Part shown: positions 20,228-30,794 of the stretch, piece by piece
How the letters are laid out: each line of letters opens with the position of its first letter
How positions within the stretch are numbered: the stretch's first letter is position 1
From: Bacteroidota bacterium
GTDB taxonomy: Bacteria > Bacteroidota > Bacteroidia > Chitinophagales > Chitinophagaceae
Assembly: GCA_024640255.1 (NCBI GenBank)
Contig: JAHEFI010000001.1
Span: 372,001 to 436,000 of the forward strand
Length of the DNA stretch: 64,000 nucleotides
Direction: 5' to 3'
The notes under the pieces: model-generated
Seen by the model: the letters and a program-made list of their open reading frames with translations, nothing else
The model's database searches: none
Told to the model about the DNA's origin: nothing
Made by a program: the position numbers and the translations under genes

Positions 20228-22075
20228 ATGAGTGATGAGATTAAACACGAATGTGGACTAGCTTTTATCCGACTTCGCAAACCGCTTTCTTATTATTTAC
20301 AAACTAAGGGATCGGTAACTTATGGGCTAAATAAATTGTACTTGCTAATGGAAAAGCAGCACAATCGTGGTCAGGATGGAGCAGGTTTAGCAACACTCAA
20401 ATTAAATACCGAAGCAGGTAATCCATTCTTATACCGTCAAAGAAGTAATGCACCACAACCTATTGCAGATCTATTTTACAAAATTGGTTTAGAGATCCAA
20501 GAATTAGAAAAATTTCAACCAGATATTGCCAAACATCCAGGATTAATGAAAGGTCATCTACCTTTTATGGGTGAGATTTTATTGGGACATTTAAGATACG
20601 GTACACAGGGTAAAAACAATGTAGAGTTTTGTCATCCTTTTATAAAGAAGAATTTAGTTCCAGGTAAGAATCTTGCCTTAGCAGGTAACTTTAACCTAGT
20701 AAATACAGATGAGTTATTCCAAAAAATAAATTTTGAACCAGGTCCATTTGAAAAACAAAGTGATTTGGCTGCAATGATGGAAGTGATCCATCATTTCTTA
20801 GTAGAAGAAGAAGGATTGCATCCCAATGAACCTAATTTAGTGAATGTGCTTAAAAAGGCAGCTCCATTATTTGATGGTGGATATACTATAGGTGGTTTAA
20901 TTGGTAATGGATACAGCTTTATTATGCGTGATGCGAATGGTATACGTCCAGCTTACTATTATATTGATGGAGAAGTAATTGTTGCAGCAAGCGAAAGAGC
21001 ATCCATTAGAACTACTTTTAATGTAGGCGAAAATGAAGTATTGGAATTAATGCCAGGATCTGCTTTGATTGTAGATGACGCAGGAAATTATACCATTGAA
21101 CAAATTTTAGAACCCAAAGAGCGTCGTGCTTGTTCTTTTGAAAGAATTTATTTCTCCAGAGGTAGTGATGAAAAAATTTATAGAGAGAGAATCGCTTTAG
21201 GAAATCATTTGAGTAAAATTGTTTTAGATAGAATTGAAAAAGATTTAAAGAACACCATATTCTCTTATATACCCAATACTGCCGAAGTGGCTTTCTATGG
21301 TTTAGTAAAAGGAATGGAGTCTTACTTGAATAAAATCAAAGTTGAAAGAATTTTAAGTTGGGGTAAGGATATTGATGAGGAGAAATTGGAGCAAATGGTG
21401 AATCGAAAAATTAGACAAGAGAAGATTGCCATTAAAGATGTTAAATTAAGAACCTTTATTACAGAAGATGCCAATAGAAATGAAATGGTACAGCACGTGT
21501 ACGATATTACTTATGGTACTGTAAGAAAAGATGAAGATACATTGGTAGTAATAGATGATAGTATTGTGAGGGGCACTACTTTAAAAGAGAGTATTATCAG
21601 AATGTTATCAAGATTAGGTCCAAAGAAGATTATTGTGGTTTCCTCAGCTCCACAAATCAGATACCCTGATTGTTATGGTATTGATATGAGTAAGATGGGA
21701 GATTTTATTGCCTTCAAAGCTGCTATTGCATTATTAGAAGAAAGAGGCATGAAAAATGTAATTGACGAGACCTACCAAAAAATTAAAACTTTGGATGCTG
21801 CCGGACAATTACATACTGAAAATGTGGTGAGACAATTATACAAACCATTTACTCCAGAAGAAATTTCAGACAAGATTGCTCAATTGATTACGCCTAGCAA
21901 TGTTAACATACCAGTTGAGGTTATTTATCAAACCATAGAAGACTTACACGAATGTTGTCCAACCAATACTGGAGATTGGTATTTTACAGGCAATTATCCA
22001 ACGCCAGGTGGAAACAGAGTATGTAACAAAGCATTCCTTAATTATATAGAAGGAGCTAATGTTCGCGGATATTAA
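20228..22075 (+). CDS. Divergent long amidophosphoribosyltransferase (PurF-like)
   Basis: N-terminal CGLAFIR nucleophile context, NRGQDGAGL, LGHLRYGTQGKNN; PRPP motif VVIDDSIVRGTTLKESI; 615 aa. Confidence 0.85.
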   Translation: MSDEIKHECGLAFIRLRKPLSYYLQTKGSVTYGLNKLYLLMEKQHNRGQDGAGLATLKLNTEAGNPFLYRQRSNAPQPIADLFYKIGLEIQELEKFQPDIAKHPGLMKGHLPFMGEILLGHLRYGTQGKNNVEFCHPFIKKNLVPGKNLALAGNFNLVNTDELFQKINFEPGPFEKQSDLAAMMEVIHHFLVEEEGLHPNEPNLVNVLKKAAPLFDGGYTIGGLIGNGYSFIMRDANGIRPAYYYIDGEVIVAASERASIRTTFNVGENEVLELMPGSALIVDDAGNYTIEQILEPKERRACSFERIYFSRGSDEKIYRERIALGNHLSKIVLDRIEKDLKNTIFSYIPNTAEVAFYGLVKGMESYLNKIKVERILSWGKDIDEEKLEQMVNRKIRQEKIAIKDVKLRTFITEDANRNEMVQHVYDITYGTVRKDEDTLVVIDDSIVRGTTLKESIIRMLSRLGPKKIIVVSSAPQIRYPDCYGIDMSKMGDFIAFKAAIALLEERGMKNVIDETYQKIKTLDAAGQLHTENVVRQLYKPFTPEEISDKIAQLITPSNVNIPVEVIYQTIEDLHECCPTNTGDWYFTGNYPTPGGNRVCNKAFLNYIEGANVRGY

Positions 22076-22086
22076 TAAATAAGGAC

Positions 22087-23151
22087 TTAGATCTTATAAC
22101 AAATAGCATTGATATTCATGCCTGCACCTACAGATGCAAAGATGACAATATCGCCTTTGTGTAATTGGTGTTCATTGTAAAAGCCATGCTTTACTCTATC
22201 GTATAAAGTGGGAATAGTGGCTACCGAGCTATTGCCTAATTCATGAATACTCATTGGCATAATATTCGCAGGAATTTCTCTGATGCCATACAATTTGAAT
22301 AAGGCTTTAATAAATCCTTCATCCATTTTTTCATTGGCTTGGTGTAAGAAGAATTTTTTTACATCATGAATATCCACGCCTGCCTTTTCAATACATTCCT
22401 TCATGGCAATAGGAACATTTTTTATAGCGTACTCGTATACTTTTCTGCCTTTCATTTTAATATACCTAATTGCTTCTTCTCCTTCTGGATGATAGGATTT
22501 GCCTAGGTATAAAAAATAAGTTTCGTCTTCGCAATGACTTTGCACGCTACTTGCTAATATACCAGTATTAGGTTCATCAGAGTGTTCAACTATACAAGCA
22601 CCTGCGCCATCACTAAATATCATGCTATCTCTATCATGCACATCTACCACTCTACTTAATGTTTCAGCGCCTATGACTAAACATTTTTTTGCCATGCCTG
22701 ATTTAATAAAAGCATCGGCTTGAATTACACCTTGAATCCATCCTGGACAACCAAATAATATATCATATGCTACACATGCAGGATTCTTGATGCCTAATTG
22801 ATGTTTTACCCTGGAAGCAATGGCAGGAATAGCATCTGTTTGAATGGTTCCGGCAAGTACATTGCCGAAATTATGTGCTACAATAATTTGATCGATGGTT
22901 TCAGGATCAATACCTGCATCTTTGATAGCCAATACAGCTGCTTTTGTAGCCATTTCAGAAGTATTCTCATTGGAATCAGCATATCTTCTTTCTGCAATAC
23001 CAGTAATGTCTTTAAATTTCTCTACAATCTCTTCGTTAGGTGTAGTAATTAACTCACCATTTTCAGCGTAAAAACTATTGTTTACAAATGATTGATTAGT
23101 CTTAACAACTGAAGGTATATAACTACCTGTACCGGTAATGATGGTGGCCAT
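22087..23151 (-). CDS. 3-oxoacyl-ACP synthase III (FabH)-family ketoacyl synthase
   Basis: YDILFGCPGWIQG (Cys), FFLHQANEKM (His), ELGNSSVATIPT (Asn). Confidence 0.9.
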   Translation of the reverse strand: MATIITGTGSYIPSVVKTNQSFVNNSFYAENGELITTPNEEIVEKFKDITGIAERRYADSNENTSEMATKAAVLAIKDAGIDPETIDQIIVAHNFGNVLAGTIQTDAIPAIASRVKHQLGIKNPACVAYDILFGCPGWIQGVIQADAFIKSGMAKKCLVIGAETLSRVVDVHDRDSMIFSDGAGACIVEHSDEPNTGILASSVQSHCEDETYFLYLGKSYHPEGEEAIRYIKMKGRKVYEYAIKNVPIAMKECIEKAGVDIHDVKKFFLHQANEKMDEGFIKALFKLYGIREIPANIMPMSIHELGNSSVATIPTLYDRVKHGFYNEHQLHKGDIVIFASVGAGMNINAICYKI

Positions 23152-23162
23152 TCGCTTGGGGG

Positions 23163-24248
23163 TTAAATGTATTGATCGCCTTTGTTTCTTTTTACTTCGG
23201 CAACATATTCTTTTATAGATTGTTCTTTTTCTTTGCTACAAATTAATAATACATCCTTAGTGTCTACCACAATAAAATCATCTAAACCCTGCACTACTAC
23301 TAATTTATCTTTAGGAGCATTGATCATACATTTTGTTGCATCTATTACTACTACATTATCTGATGCTACTGCATTACCTAAATAATCCTTATCAATATTT
23401 TCATAAGCACTATTCCATGTACCTAAATCGCTCCATCCAAAACTAGAAGGAATCACATATACATTATCTGCTTTTTCCATGATGGCAATATCAATGGAGA
23501 TATTAACGCATTGAGGATATATTTTAGCAATTGCTTGTTGTTCTTCTGGAGTATTGAATGTAGCTTTTTGCTGATCAAATAATTCAAACATTTCTGGCTG
23601 ATGCTTTTCAAAAGCTGTAAGTATAGTGCTTGCTTTCCATGCAAAAATACCGGCGTTCCATAAAAAATCTCCACTTGCTATAAATGATTTAGCAATTTCT
23701 AAATCTGGTTTTTCTGTAAAGGTCTTTACTTTGTAAACGCCATTAGCCACTTCATGTCCCTCATATTGAATATAACCATACCCTGTATTTGGGTGTGTTG
23801 GCTTAATACCTAATGTTACCAAAGACTTTATGTTTTCTACAAAATCCAAAGCTTGTAAAGCAGTTTGTTGAAATGCTTCTTCTTCTAAAATTAAATGATC
23901 ACTGGGAGCTACTACAAATACTGCATCAGGATCTAATTGTGCTAATTTAAAAGAAATATAAGCAATACAAGGTGCTGTATTTTTTCTACTAGGCTCTGCT
24001 AAAATATTTTTAACAGGAAGCTTAGGTAATTGTTCTTTTACAATATCTACATATTCTTCACTAGTTACAATAAAGATATTTTCTTCTGGAATAAATTTTG
24101 CATATCGCTCATAAGTCCATTGAACCAATGTTTTTCCAGTATTTAATACGTCTAAAAATTGCTTTGGATAAGCTGTTCTACTCATTGGCCAAAATCTACT
24201 CCCAATTCCACCGGCCATAATGGCTACATAATGATGCTTATTACTCAT
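23163..24248 (-). CDS. Mannose-1-phosphate guanylyltransferase
   Basis: AIMAGGIGSRFWPMSRTAYPKQFLDV, VAPSDHLI, FTEKPDLEIA, SSFGWSDLGTWNS. Confidence 0.93.
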   Translation of the reverse strand: MSNKHHYVAIMAGGIGSRFWPMSRTAYPKQFLDVLNTGKTLVQWTYERYAKFIPEENIFIVTSEEYVDIVKEQLPKLPVKNILAEPSRKNTAPCIAYISFKLAQLDPDAVFVVAPSDHLILEEEAFQQTALQALDFVENIKSLVTLGIKPTHPNTGYGYIQYEGHEVANGVYKVKTFTEKPDLEIAKSFIASGDFLWNAGIFAWKASTILTAFEKHQPEMFELFDQQKATFNTPEEQQAIAKIYPQCVNISIDIAIMEKADNVYVIPSSFGWSDLGTWNSAYENIDKDYLGNAVASDNVVVIDATKCMINAPKDKLVVVQGLDDFIVVDTKDVLLICSKEKEQSIKEYVAEVKRNKGDQYI

Positions 24249-24259
24249 GTACTTTCTAT

Positions 24260-25222
24260 TTATATAATCCCTTCTTTCATTAAGTCGTGAATATGTATAA
24301 TCCCTTTATAGTTGTCTTGATCTGCTACAATAATTTGACTGATATCTTTTTGTTCCATCAATTTCGCAGCTTCAATGGCTAAAATATTAGATGCTATGGT
24401 AACCGGACCATTATGATAAATATCTTTAGCTATTAGTTCTTGAAATTGGTTATGTGTTTCTAACATTCTTCTTATATCACCATCTGTAATAATACCTAAC
24501 ACTTTATTGTTATCATCAACCACCGCTGTGGCACCTAATCTATTTTTTGAAATAGTGGTAATCACTTCCTTTAAACTAGTATTTATTTTAACAGAAGGTT
24601 TTTGATTAGCTTCTGCAATCATTCCAGCAGTTAAGGTTAATTGTTTTCCTAAATTTCCACCTGGATGATATCTAGCAAAATCTTTGGCTTCAAAACCCCT
24701 TAGTTGCATCAATGCTACCGCAATTAAATCTCCCATCACCATTTGTGCAGTGGTAGAAGAAGTAGGTGCTAAATTATTGATACATGCTTCTTGATCTACA
24801 GTGGTGTTAATGATGAATTGCCCCATCTTGGCTAAATAACTATTCATATTACCCACCATAGAAACTATGGGATTACCAAATTGCTGAACCAGCTGCACTA
24901 AATTTTTTATTTCTGGACTTTCGCCACTCTTGCTAATAATCAATACAATATCATCTGAGCTTATCATGCCAGAATCTCCGTGAATGGCATCTGCCGCATG
25001 TAAATAAATAGCTGGAGTACCTGTTGAATTACAAGTGGCTACTATTTTTTGAGCGATGATGGCGCTTTTTCCAATTCCAGTAACAATCAATTTACCCTTG
25101 GTTTGATAGATGGCTTCAACCGCCTTCGCAAATAGAGGGTCTAAATAAGATTCTAGGGTTTGCACAGCTTCAGTTTCTATGGCTAAAGCCTTTCTTGCAA
25201 TGGATAAGATAGTTTCTTTCAT
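24260..25222 (-). CDS. KpsF/GutQ-family arabinose-5-phosphate isomerase (SIS + CBS domains)
   Basis: VTGIGKSAIIAQKIVATCNSTGTPAIYLHAADAIHGDSGMI; C-terminal CBS pair GIITDGDIRRML. Confidence 0.92.
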   Translation of the reverse strand: MKETILSIARKALAIETEAVQTLESYLDPLFAKAVEAIYQTKGKLIVTGIGKSAIIAQKIVATCNSTGTPAIYLHAADAIHGDSGMISSDDIVLIISKSGESPEIKNLVQLVQQFGNPIVSMVGNMNSYLAKMGQFIINTTVDQEACINNLAPTSSTTAQMVMGDLIAVALMQLRGFEAKDFARYHPGGNLGKQLTLTAGMIAEANQKPSVKINTSLKEVITTISKNRLGATAVVDDNNKVLGIITDGDIRRMLETHNQFQELIAKDIYHNGPVTIASNILAIEAAKLMEQKDISQIIVADQDNYKGIIHIHDLMKEGII

Positions 25223-25396
25223 AGTTGCCTTGCAAAGTTAACGTTTCATGTACTTTTTAGCCTCTTTTTATGAATTCCTTGAAAAAATAGGCTTTTCATA
25301 AAAAATATTCCTAAAGATTAAACAAAGTCCGCTATTTTATGTTATCTTAATATACTCAATCATTTTACAAGACATTGATTATAAGTTATTTAGATA

Positions 25397-27598
25397 ATGG
25401 CATTCACTAAGAAAGACATAAAAGCAGCATTACAGACTCATTTTGGTTTTACGGAGTTCAAGGGTACCCAAGAAAAGGCCATCCTCTCTTTATTGGGGGG
25501 AAGGGACACTTTTGTAATTATGCCAACCGGTGGCGGTAAGAGTTTATGCTATCAATTGCCTGCAATGATGTTGCCTGGTTGTGCAATTGTTGTGTCTCCT
25601 TTGATTGCATTAATGAAAAACCAAGTTGATTTGGTAAGAGGATATAGTGAGAAAGACGATGTTGCCCATTTTTTAAATTCAAGTTTAAACAAGGGACAAA
25701 TCAAAGAAGTGAAAGATGATTTATTAAGTGGTAAGACTAAATTATTATATGTTGCTCCTGAAACATTAACTAAGCAAGAGAACCTTGATTTCTTTAGTGA
25801 TCTTCAAATTTCTTTTTTTGCAGTGGATGAAGCACACTGTATTTCTGAGTGGGGACATGATTTCAGACCAGAGTACAGAAGATTAAAAGAAATGATGGAA
25901 GAAATTAATAGTGAAGTGCCCATCATTGCTTTAACAGCTACTGCAACGCCTAAAGTGCAAAGTGATATTGTTAAGAATTTATCTTTGAGAGATCCGGAAG
26001 TATTGATCTCTTCTTTTAATAGAGCCAATTTGTATTATGAGGTACAACCTAAAATCAAAAAAGATTTAACGGTAAAAAGTATTGTAAAATATATTACAGG
26101 ACATAAAAGTAAGAGCGGTATTATTTATACTTTAAACAGAAAAACCACTGAAGAGTTAGCGGATTTATTAAAAGCCAATAATATTAAAGCTGTAGCTTAT
26201 CATGCAGGGTTGGATCAAAAATTGAGAGCCGAAAGACAGGATCAATTTTTGAATGAAGATGTGCAGGTAATCGTTGCTACTATTGCTTTTGGTATGGGTA
26301 TTGATAAACCAGATATTCGTTTTGTTATTCATTATAATATTCCAAAATCTATTGAGAATTATTATCAAGAAACGGGTAGAGCAGGTAGAGATGGTTTAGA
26401 AGGTAACTGTATTTTATATTACGCCCACCAAGATGTTACTAAGCTGGAACACTTCTTAAGGGACAAGCCATTGAGTGAAAGAGAAGTGGGCGCACAATTA
26501 ATTAATGAAACAGTTGCATTTGCGGAAAGCGGTGTTTGTAGAAGAAAAAGTTTACTACATTATTTTGGAGAAAAATGGGAAGACAAAAATTGTGGCAAGT
26601 GCGATAACTGTTTACATCCAAAAGAACTAATAGAAGCAAAATCAGAATTAGTACAATTGCTTAAAGTGATTACTGCTTTGAACGAACAATTTGTTGCAGA
26701 CTATGTGGTTCAAATAATTACCGGAAGTTTTACTCCTCAAATTGGTTTATATAGACATGAAAAATTATCGGTATTTGGTTTAGGTAAAGAAAAAGACAGT
26801 TTGTTCTGGAATAGTTTAATTAGACAGGCTATGTTGGAAGGGGTCATTGAAAAAGATATTGAAGAATATGGTTTATTAAAATTAACCAAGAAAGGCAATC
26901 AGTTTATTAAAAAACCTACTAGCTTCAAAATTGTATTAAATACCGTATTTGAAGAAACCAACACAGAAGAAGATGATGATGGTGCGAGCGAATCTGCAGG
27001 TTCAACTGATGAGGCTTTATTTGAGATGTTAAAAGAACTAAGACAAAAAGAAGCCAAGAAAATTGGCTTACCTCCTTTTGTTATTTTCTTGGAAACCTCT
27101 TTACAAGATATGGCCACTTTGTACCCAACTAATTTAGCTGAGTTGGAGCGTTGTCAAGGGGTAAGCAAGGGTAAAGCCTTGAAATATGGTAAACCTTTTG
27201 TGAGTTTAATTGAAGCTTATGTAGAGGAAAATAATATTGAGAAACCAGATGATTTTGTAATGAAATCTGTTGCCAATAAAGCAAGCAATAAGATTTATAT
27301 TATTCAAAATGTAGACAAGAAAATTCCTTTAGAAACCATTGCAAAAAATAAAGATTTAAGATTGGATGCTTTGTTAGAGGAAATGGAAACCATTGCCGCG
27401 AGTGGAACCAAGCTTAATTTAGATTATGCAATTGATGAATGGTTAGACGAATATGATCAAGAAGATATACTTGAATATTTCAAAAACTGTGAAACTTCTT
27501 CCTTAGCCATTGCGCAAGAAGAATTATCAGAAAATAATTATACCTGGGAGCAATTAAAAATTATGCGAATTAAATTTTTAAGTGTTGTAGGAAATTAA
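25397..27598 (+). CDS. recQ: ATP-dependent DNA helicase RecQ
   Basis: FVIMPTGGGKSLCYQLPA, VDEAHCISEWGHDFRPEYRRL, YYQETGRAGRDG, RQC Zn-Cys motif and HRDC-like region. Confidence 0.96.
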   Translation: MAFTKKDIKAALQTHFGFTEFKGTQEKAILSLLGGRDTFVIMPTGGGKSLCYQLPAMMLPGCAIVVSPLIALMKNQVDLVRGYSEKDDVAHFLNSSLNKGQIKEVKDDLLSGKTKLLYVAPETLTKQENLDFFSDLQISFFAVDEAHCISEWGHDFRPEYRRLKEMMEEINSEVPIIALTATATPKVQSDIVKNLSLRDPEVLISSFNRANLYYEVQPKIKKDLTVKSIVKYITGHKSKSGIIYTLNRKTTEELADLLKANNIKAVAYHAGLDQKLRAERQDQFLNEDVQVIVATIAFGMGIDKPDIRFVIHYNIPKSIENYYQETGRAGRDGLEGNCILYYAHQDVTKLEHFLRDKPLSEREVGAQLINETVAFAESGVCRRKSLLHYFGEKWEDKNCGKCDNCLHPKELIEAKSELVQLLKVITALNEQFVADYVVQIITGSFTPQIGLYRHEKLSVFGLGKEKDSLFWNSLIRQAMLEGVIEKDIEEYGLLKLTKKGNQFIKKPTSFKIVLNTVFEETNTEEDDDGASESAGSTDEALFEMLKELRQKEAKKIGLPPFVIFLETSLQDMATLYPTNLAELERCQGVSKGKALKYGKPFVSLIEAYVEENNIEKPDDFVMKSVANKASNKIYIIQNVDKKIPLETIAKNKDLRLDALLEEMETIAASGTKLNLDYAIDEWLDEYDQEDILEYFKNCETSSLAIAQEELSENNYTWEQLKIMRIKFLSVVGN

Positions 27599-28641
27599 TT
27601 AGTGCTATTGGATTTAAAGTAACTGTTCACTCTATCCACTGCGTTTTGTCTTACACTTAAATAGTAAAAATTATAATCTGCAATATGATAGTTGCTTGTT
27701 CTATACAAAAAGCTTCCTAAAAAATGAGGTTTCTTTGTCCATAAAATACCTTCGTGATTAATTGCGTCAGCCACATGAGGAATAATTTTATCAAAATTAT
27801 ATAAGACAGAACCTTCGTTCATTTTTCTATCAACTATCGGGTCGCTTTTGCTCCATGAAAGTGGATTAGTTACGATGGAATTAAATTTTTCTCTCACAAC
27901 AAAATCTGGGATATAACCTTCTTGATAGGTTCTCCAAGCACAAATACATCCTGTTGAAGTAGGTGTTTCGCAGGCTTTTAATTGAGCATAGTCGCCTGGA
28001 TCTATGGCCATACCTACTACATAAGCAGCAATTAATTTTTTAGCCAAAGGTTTATTGTCAAAAAATTCTTTTAATAATCTCTTTGTATGCGTACTACCCT
28101 GACTATGCGAAGCAATAATGATTGGTCTTCCATTGTTGTAATGCGCCAAATAATATTCAAAAGCAGTTTTTACATCATGGTAAGCCAATTCAAAAGCAGC
28201 CAATGCTTTTAATGTATCAGCACTATTTTTTGGGGAATAAGAATTGATATGGGCTTGACGATATCTTGGCGCATAAATTTTTCCAGCTTGATTAAAAATA
28301 CTTGCCTGATTTAAAATGCTTGTGTAGTCTGTGTATAAATTTAATTTAGCATCACTTAAAGATGCGTTCCAGCCAGTTGGCTTATTGGTATCTAAATAAC
28401 TTGTAGGATAAACAAAAAATACATCAGCCTTATCAGAAGATGATGCATCTTTTTTTAATGGCTTGGGTAAACTATCACTTGGGTCTTTTTTATCTGGATG
28501 AGCTGCCCAATATTGCATTTGGCTATAATCAGGAACTAATCCCAATTTTTCCTGCTCATATTGCGGCTGTAATTTCATATACCCATTACTGGTACATTGA
28601 CTAAAAGATACAATTAACAATAAGTAAAATAGTTTGCGCAT
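27595..28641 (-). CDS. DUF3089 alpha/beta-hydrolase-like lipoprotein
   Basis: Lipobox SFSQC; VFFVYPTSYL, IIASHSQGSTHTKRLL nucleophile elbow; start trimmed to MRKLFY. Confidence 0.8.
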   Translation of the reverse strand: MRKLFYLLLIVSFSQCTSNGYMKLQPQYEQEKLGLVPDYSQMQYWAAHPDKKDPSDSLPKPLKKDASSSDKADVFFVYPTSYLDTNKPTGWNASLSDAKLNLYTDYTSILNQASIFNQAGKIYAPRYRQAHINSYSPKNSADTLKALAAFELAYHDVKTAFEYYLAHYNNGRPIIIASHSQGSTHTKRLLKEFFDNKPLAKKLIAAYVVGMAIDPGDYAQLKACETPTSTGCICAWRTYQEGYIPDFVVREKFNSIVTNPLSWSKSDPIVDRKMNEGSVLYNFDKIIPHVADAINHEGILWTKKPHFLGSFLYRTSNYHIADYNFYYLSVRQNAVDRVNSYFKSNSTN

Positions 28642-28693
28642 AGGATGCAAAGTTATTACTATTAATGATTTATTTTTAGGATAGATTTATATT

Positions 28694-29959
28694 TTGAAAT
28701 ATTTAAGACATATATCATTTTTAAAAGCTGTGTTAATGCATAGCATCACTGCCTTTGGAGGGCCTCAGGTGGCTGTAGCACTTATGCAATATAGGTTTGT
28801 TGAAAAACGAAGAGACCTTACCCAAGAAGAATTACTTGAATACAATGCTTTTTGCCAATTATTACCTGGCGCTTCTTCTACACAAACTATTGTATTAGTG
28901 GGATTTAAGAGAGGTGGGGTGGTATTGGCCTTATTAACCTTGCTTGTTTGGATGTTGCCTGCAGTTATAATAATGACCGGCTTAGCTTTATTAGTCAGTT
29001 ATTTTTCTTGGTCCGGAGGAATAAAGTCCTTGTCTTTATTGCAGCCCATGTCTATCGGTTTTATTATAAGTGCAGCTATTTTATTATTTCAAAAATCAGT
29101 GAATAATATAATTACCAGATGGATATTTGTACTAAGTGTCCTAATTACTTTTTTTGGCTTTAATACACCATGGACCATTCCTCTTATTATTATTCTTTCA
29201 GGCTTGGTAACTAATTTTAGCGATAAAAGAATTCCTTCCGATGGAACAGCTCCTAAGTCTATTCAATGGAGAGCATTGATTATTTTTATTGGATTATTTA
29301 TTGCTGCAGGTTTTCTCTCTGAGCGTGCCACTAAACAAAACTGGGAATCCAAAAAATTATTCAATTTGTTTGAAACCAATTATCGTTTTGGAAGCATGGT
29401 GTTTGGCGGTGGAGATGTGTTGATGCCCATCATGTATGAACAATATGTAACGCGTCCGGTTTCAAAACATATTCAAGAAACTAAAAGAGACGTCATTAAA
29501 ATTGATAGAACCAATTTTTTAACAGGAACTGGTTTAGTTAGAGCAGTGCCTGGTCCTATATTTTCTATTGCCAGTTATATGGGGGCAACTGCATTAAAAG
29601 ACAAGCCAGTGGATATTCAAATTTATGGAGCCATTGTTGCGAGTGTGGGCATATTTTTACCTAGCTTTTTAATTGTATTATTTTTCTTTCCTATTTGGCA
29701 GCATCTAAAGAAGTTTGCTATTTTTTATAGGTCTTTGGAAGGTGTATATGCAGCAATAGTAGGTATTATGATTGGGGCGTCTTTGTTTCTAATAAAGGAT
29801 ATTTCTGTTGCCATGCAATCTGCTAATTTGTTTTCTATAATAATGTATTTAGTGGTTTTTGTTTCCAGTACTTACTTACTATACAAACAAAAATTAGGTC
29901 CTCAATGGATTGCTTTTACTTGTATTGTTATGGGCTTGTTAATGTCCCACTGGTTTTAA
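28694..29959 (+). CDS. chrA: Chromate transporter (ChrA/CHR family)
   Basis: SITAFGGPQVAVALM, FCQLLPGASSTQTIVLVGFKRGG, second CHR half FGGGDVLMPIM; TTG start. Confidence 0.85.
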   Translation: MKYLRHISFLKAVLMHSITAFGGPQVAVALMQYRFVEKRRDLTQEELLEYNAFCQLLPGASSTQTIVLVGFKRGGVVLALLTLLVWMLPAVIIMTGLALLVSYFSWSGGIKSLSLLQPMSIGFIISAAILLFQKSVNNIITRWIFVLSVLITFFGFNTPWTIPLIIILSGLVTNFSDKRIPSDGTAPKSIQWRALIIFIGLFIAAGFLSERATKQNWESKKLFNLFETNYRFGSMVFGGGDVLMPIMYEQYVTRPVSKHIQETKRDVIKIDRTNFLTGTGLVRAVPGPIFSIASYMGATALKDKPVDIQIYGAIVASVGIFLPSFLIVLFFFPIWQHLKKFAIFYRSLEGVYAAIVGIMIGASLFLIKDISVAMQSANLFSIIMYLVVFVSSTYLLYKQKLGPQWIAFTCIVMGLLMSHWF

Positions 29960-29986
29960 GAACAATTTCATAATATTGCATCACAC

Positions 29987-30724
29987 ATGATGCAGCGCTT
30001 TATTTTTTTTATTCTTCTTTTTTTGTTGCTCCATTCAACTGTACAAGCGCAATCTGTATTGGTAAGCGGAACCGTATATGATATATCTGGAAGAAGACCA
30101 GTGGAGGCAGTGATTGTTCATACGAATAATAATATGTCCACTACAGATTCTTTAGGTAGATATATTATTAATGTTAAAGCAAAAGACTCTATTTGGTTTT
30201 CATTATTTGGAAAGAACACGCAGAAGTATACTTTAGACACCATCGAAGACAAACGTAATTTCAATATTATGATCCATGTGAATGGAATTGATTTACCAGA
30301 AGTAAGGGTTAGGAATAATAATTACAGATTGGACTCCATGCAAAACAGGTATGATTATGCAAAATATTTTAATTACCAGCCGCCTGGTTTAAAATTGGCT
30401 AATAATTCCACTTTAATCAATCCAAGTGGAGGTTTGTCAATTGGCTTCGATTTAGTGGAAATGATCAATATGTTTAGGTTCAAAAGAAACCGAAACCTGG
30501 GCTTTTTGCAAAAAAGGCTTATTTCTCAAGAGCAAGAGAAATACATCAACTATCGTTTTACCAAGCGATTTGTTCAAAAAATCACTCATTTAGAAGGAGA
30601 TAACTTGGTGCAGTTTATGGATTATTGCAAGCCATCTTATGAGGTTTTGGGTTTATTAAACGACCTAGAATTGGGTTATTATATCCAACAGAAGTATTTG
30701 GCCTTCAAAACCAGTCACCCATAG
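29987..30724 (+). CDS. Secreted protein with carboxypeptidase-like regulatory domain
   Basis: Signal peptide; SVLVSGTVYDISGRRPVEAVIVHTNNN..TTDSLGRYIINV. Confidence 0.7.
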   Translation: MMQRFIFFILLFLLLHSTVQAQSVLVSGTVYDISGRRPVEAVIVHTNNNMSTTDSLGRYIINVKAKDSIWFSLFGKNTQKYTLDTIEDKRNFNIMIHVNGIDLPEVRVRNNNYRLDSMQNRYDYAKYFNYQPPGLKLANNSTLINPSGGLSIGFDLVEMINMFRFKRNRNLGFLQKRLISQEQEKYINYRFTKRFVQKITHLEGDNLVQFMDYCKPSYEVLGLLNDLELGYYIQQKYLAFKTSHP

Positions 30725-30794
30725 CCTCCATTCATCTATTTTATTTCTCCAAAAGGGCAGGTTTTTATATCTTTATTGACTAAAATTCAGTCAT

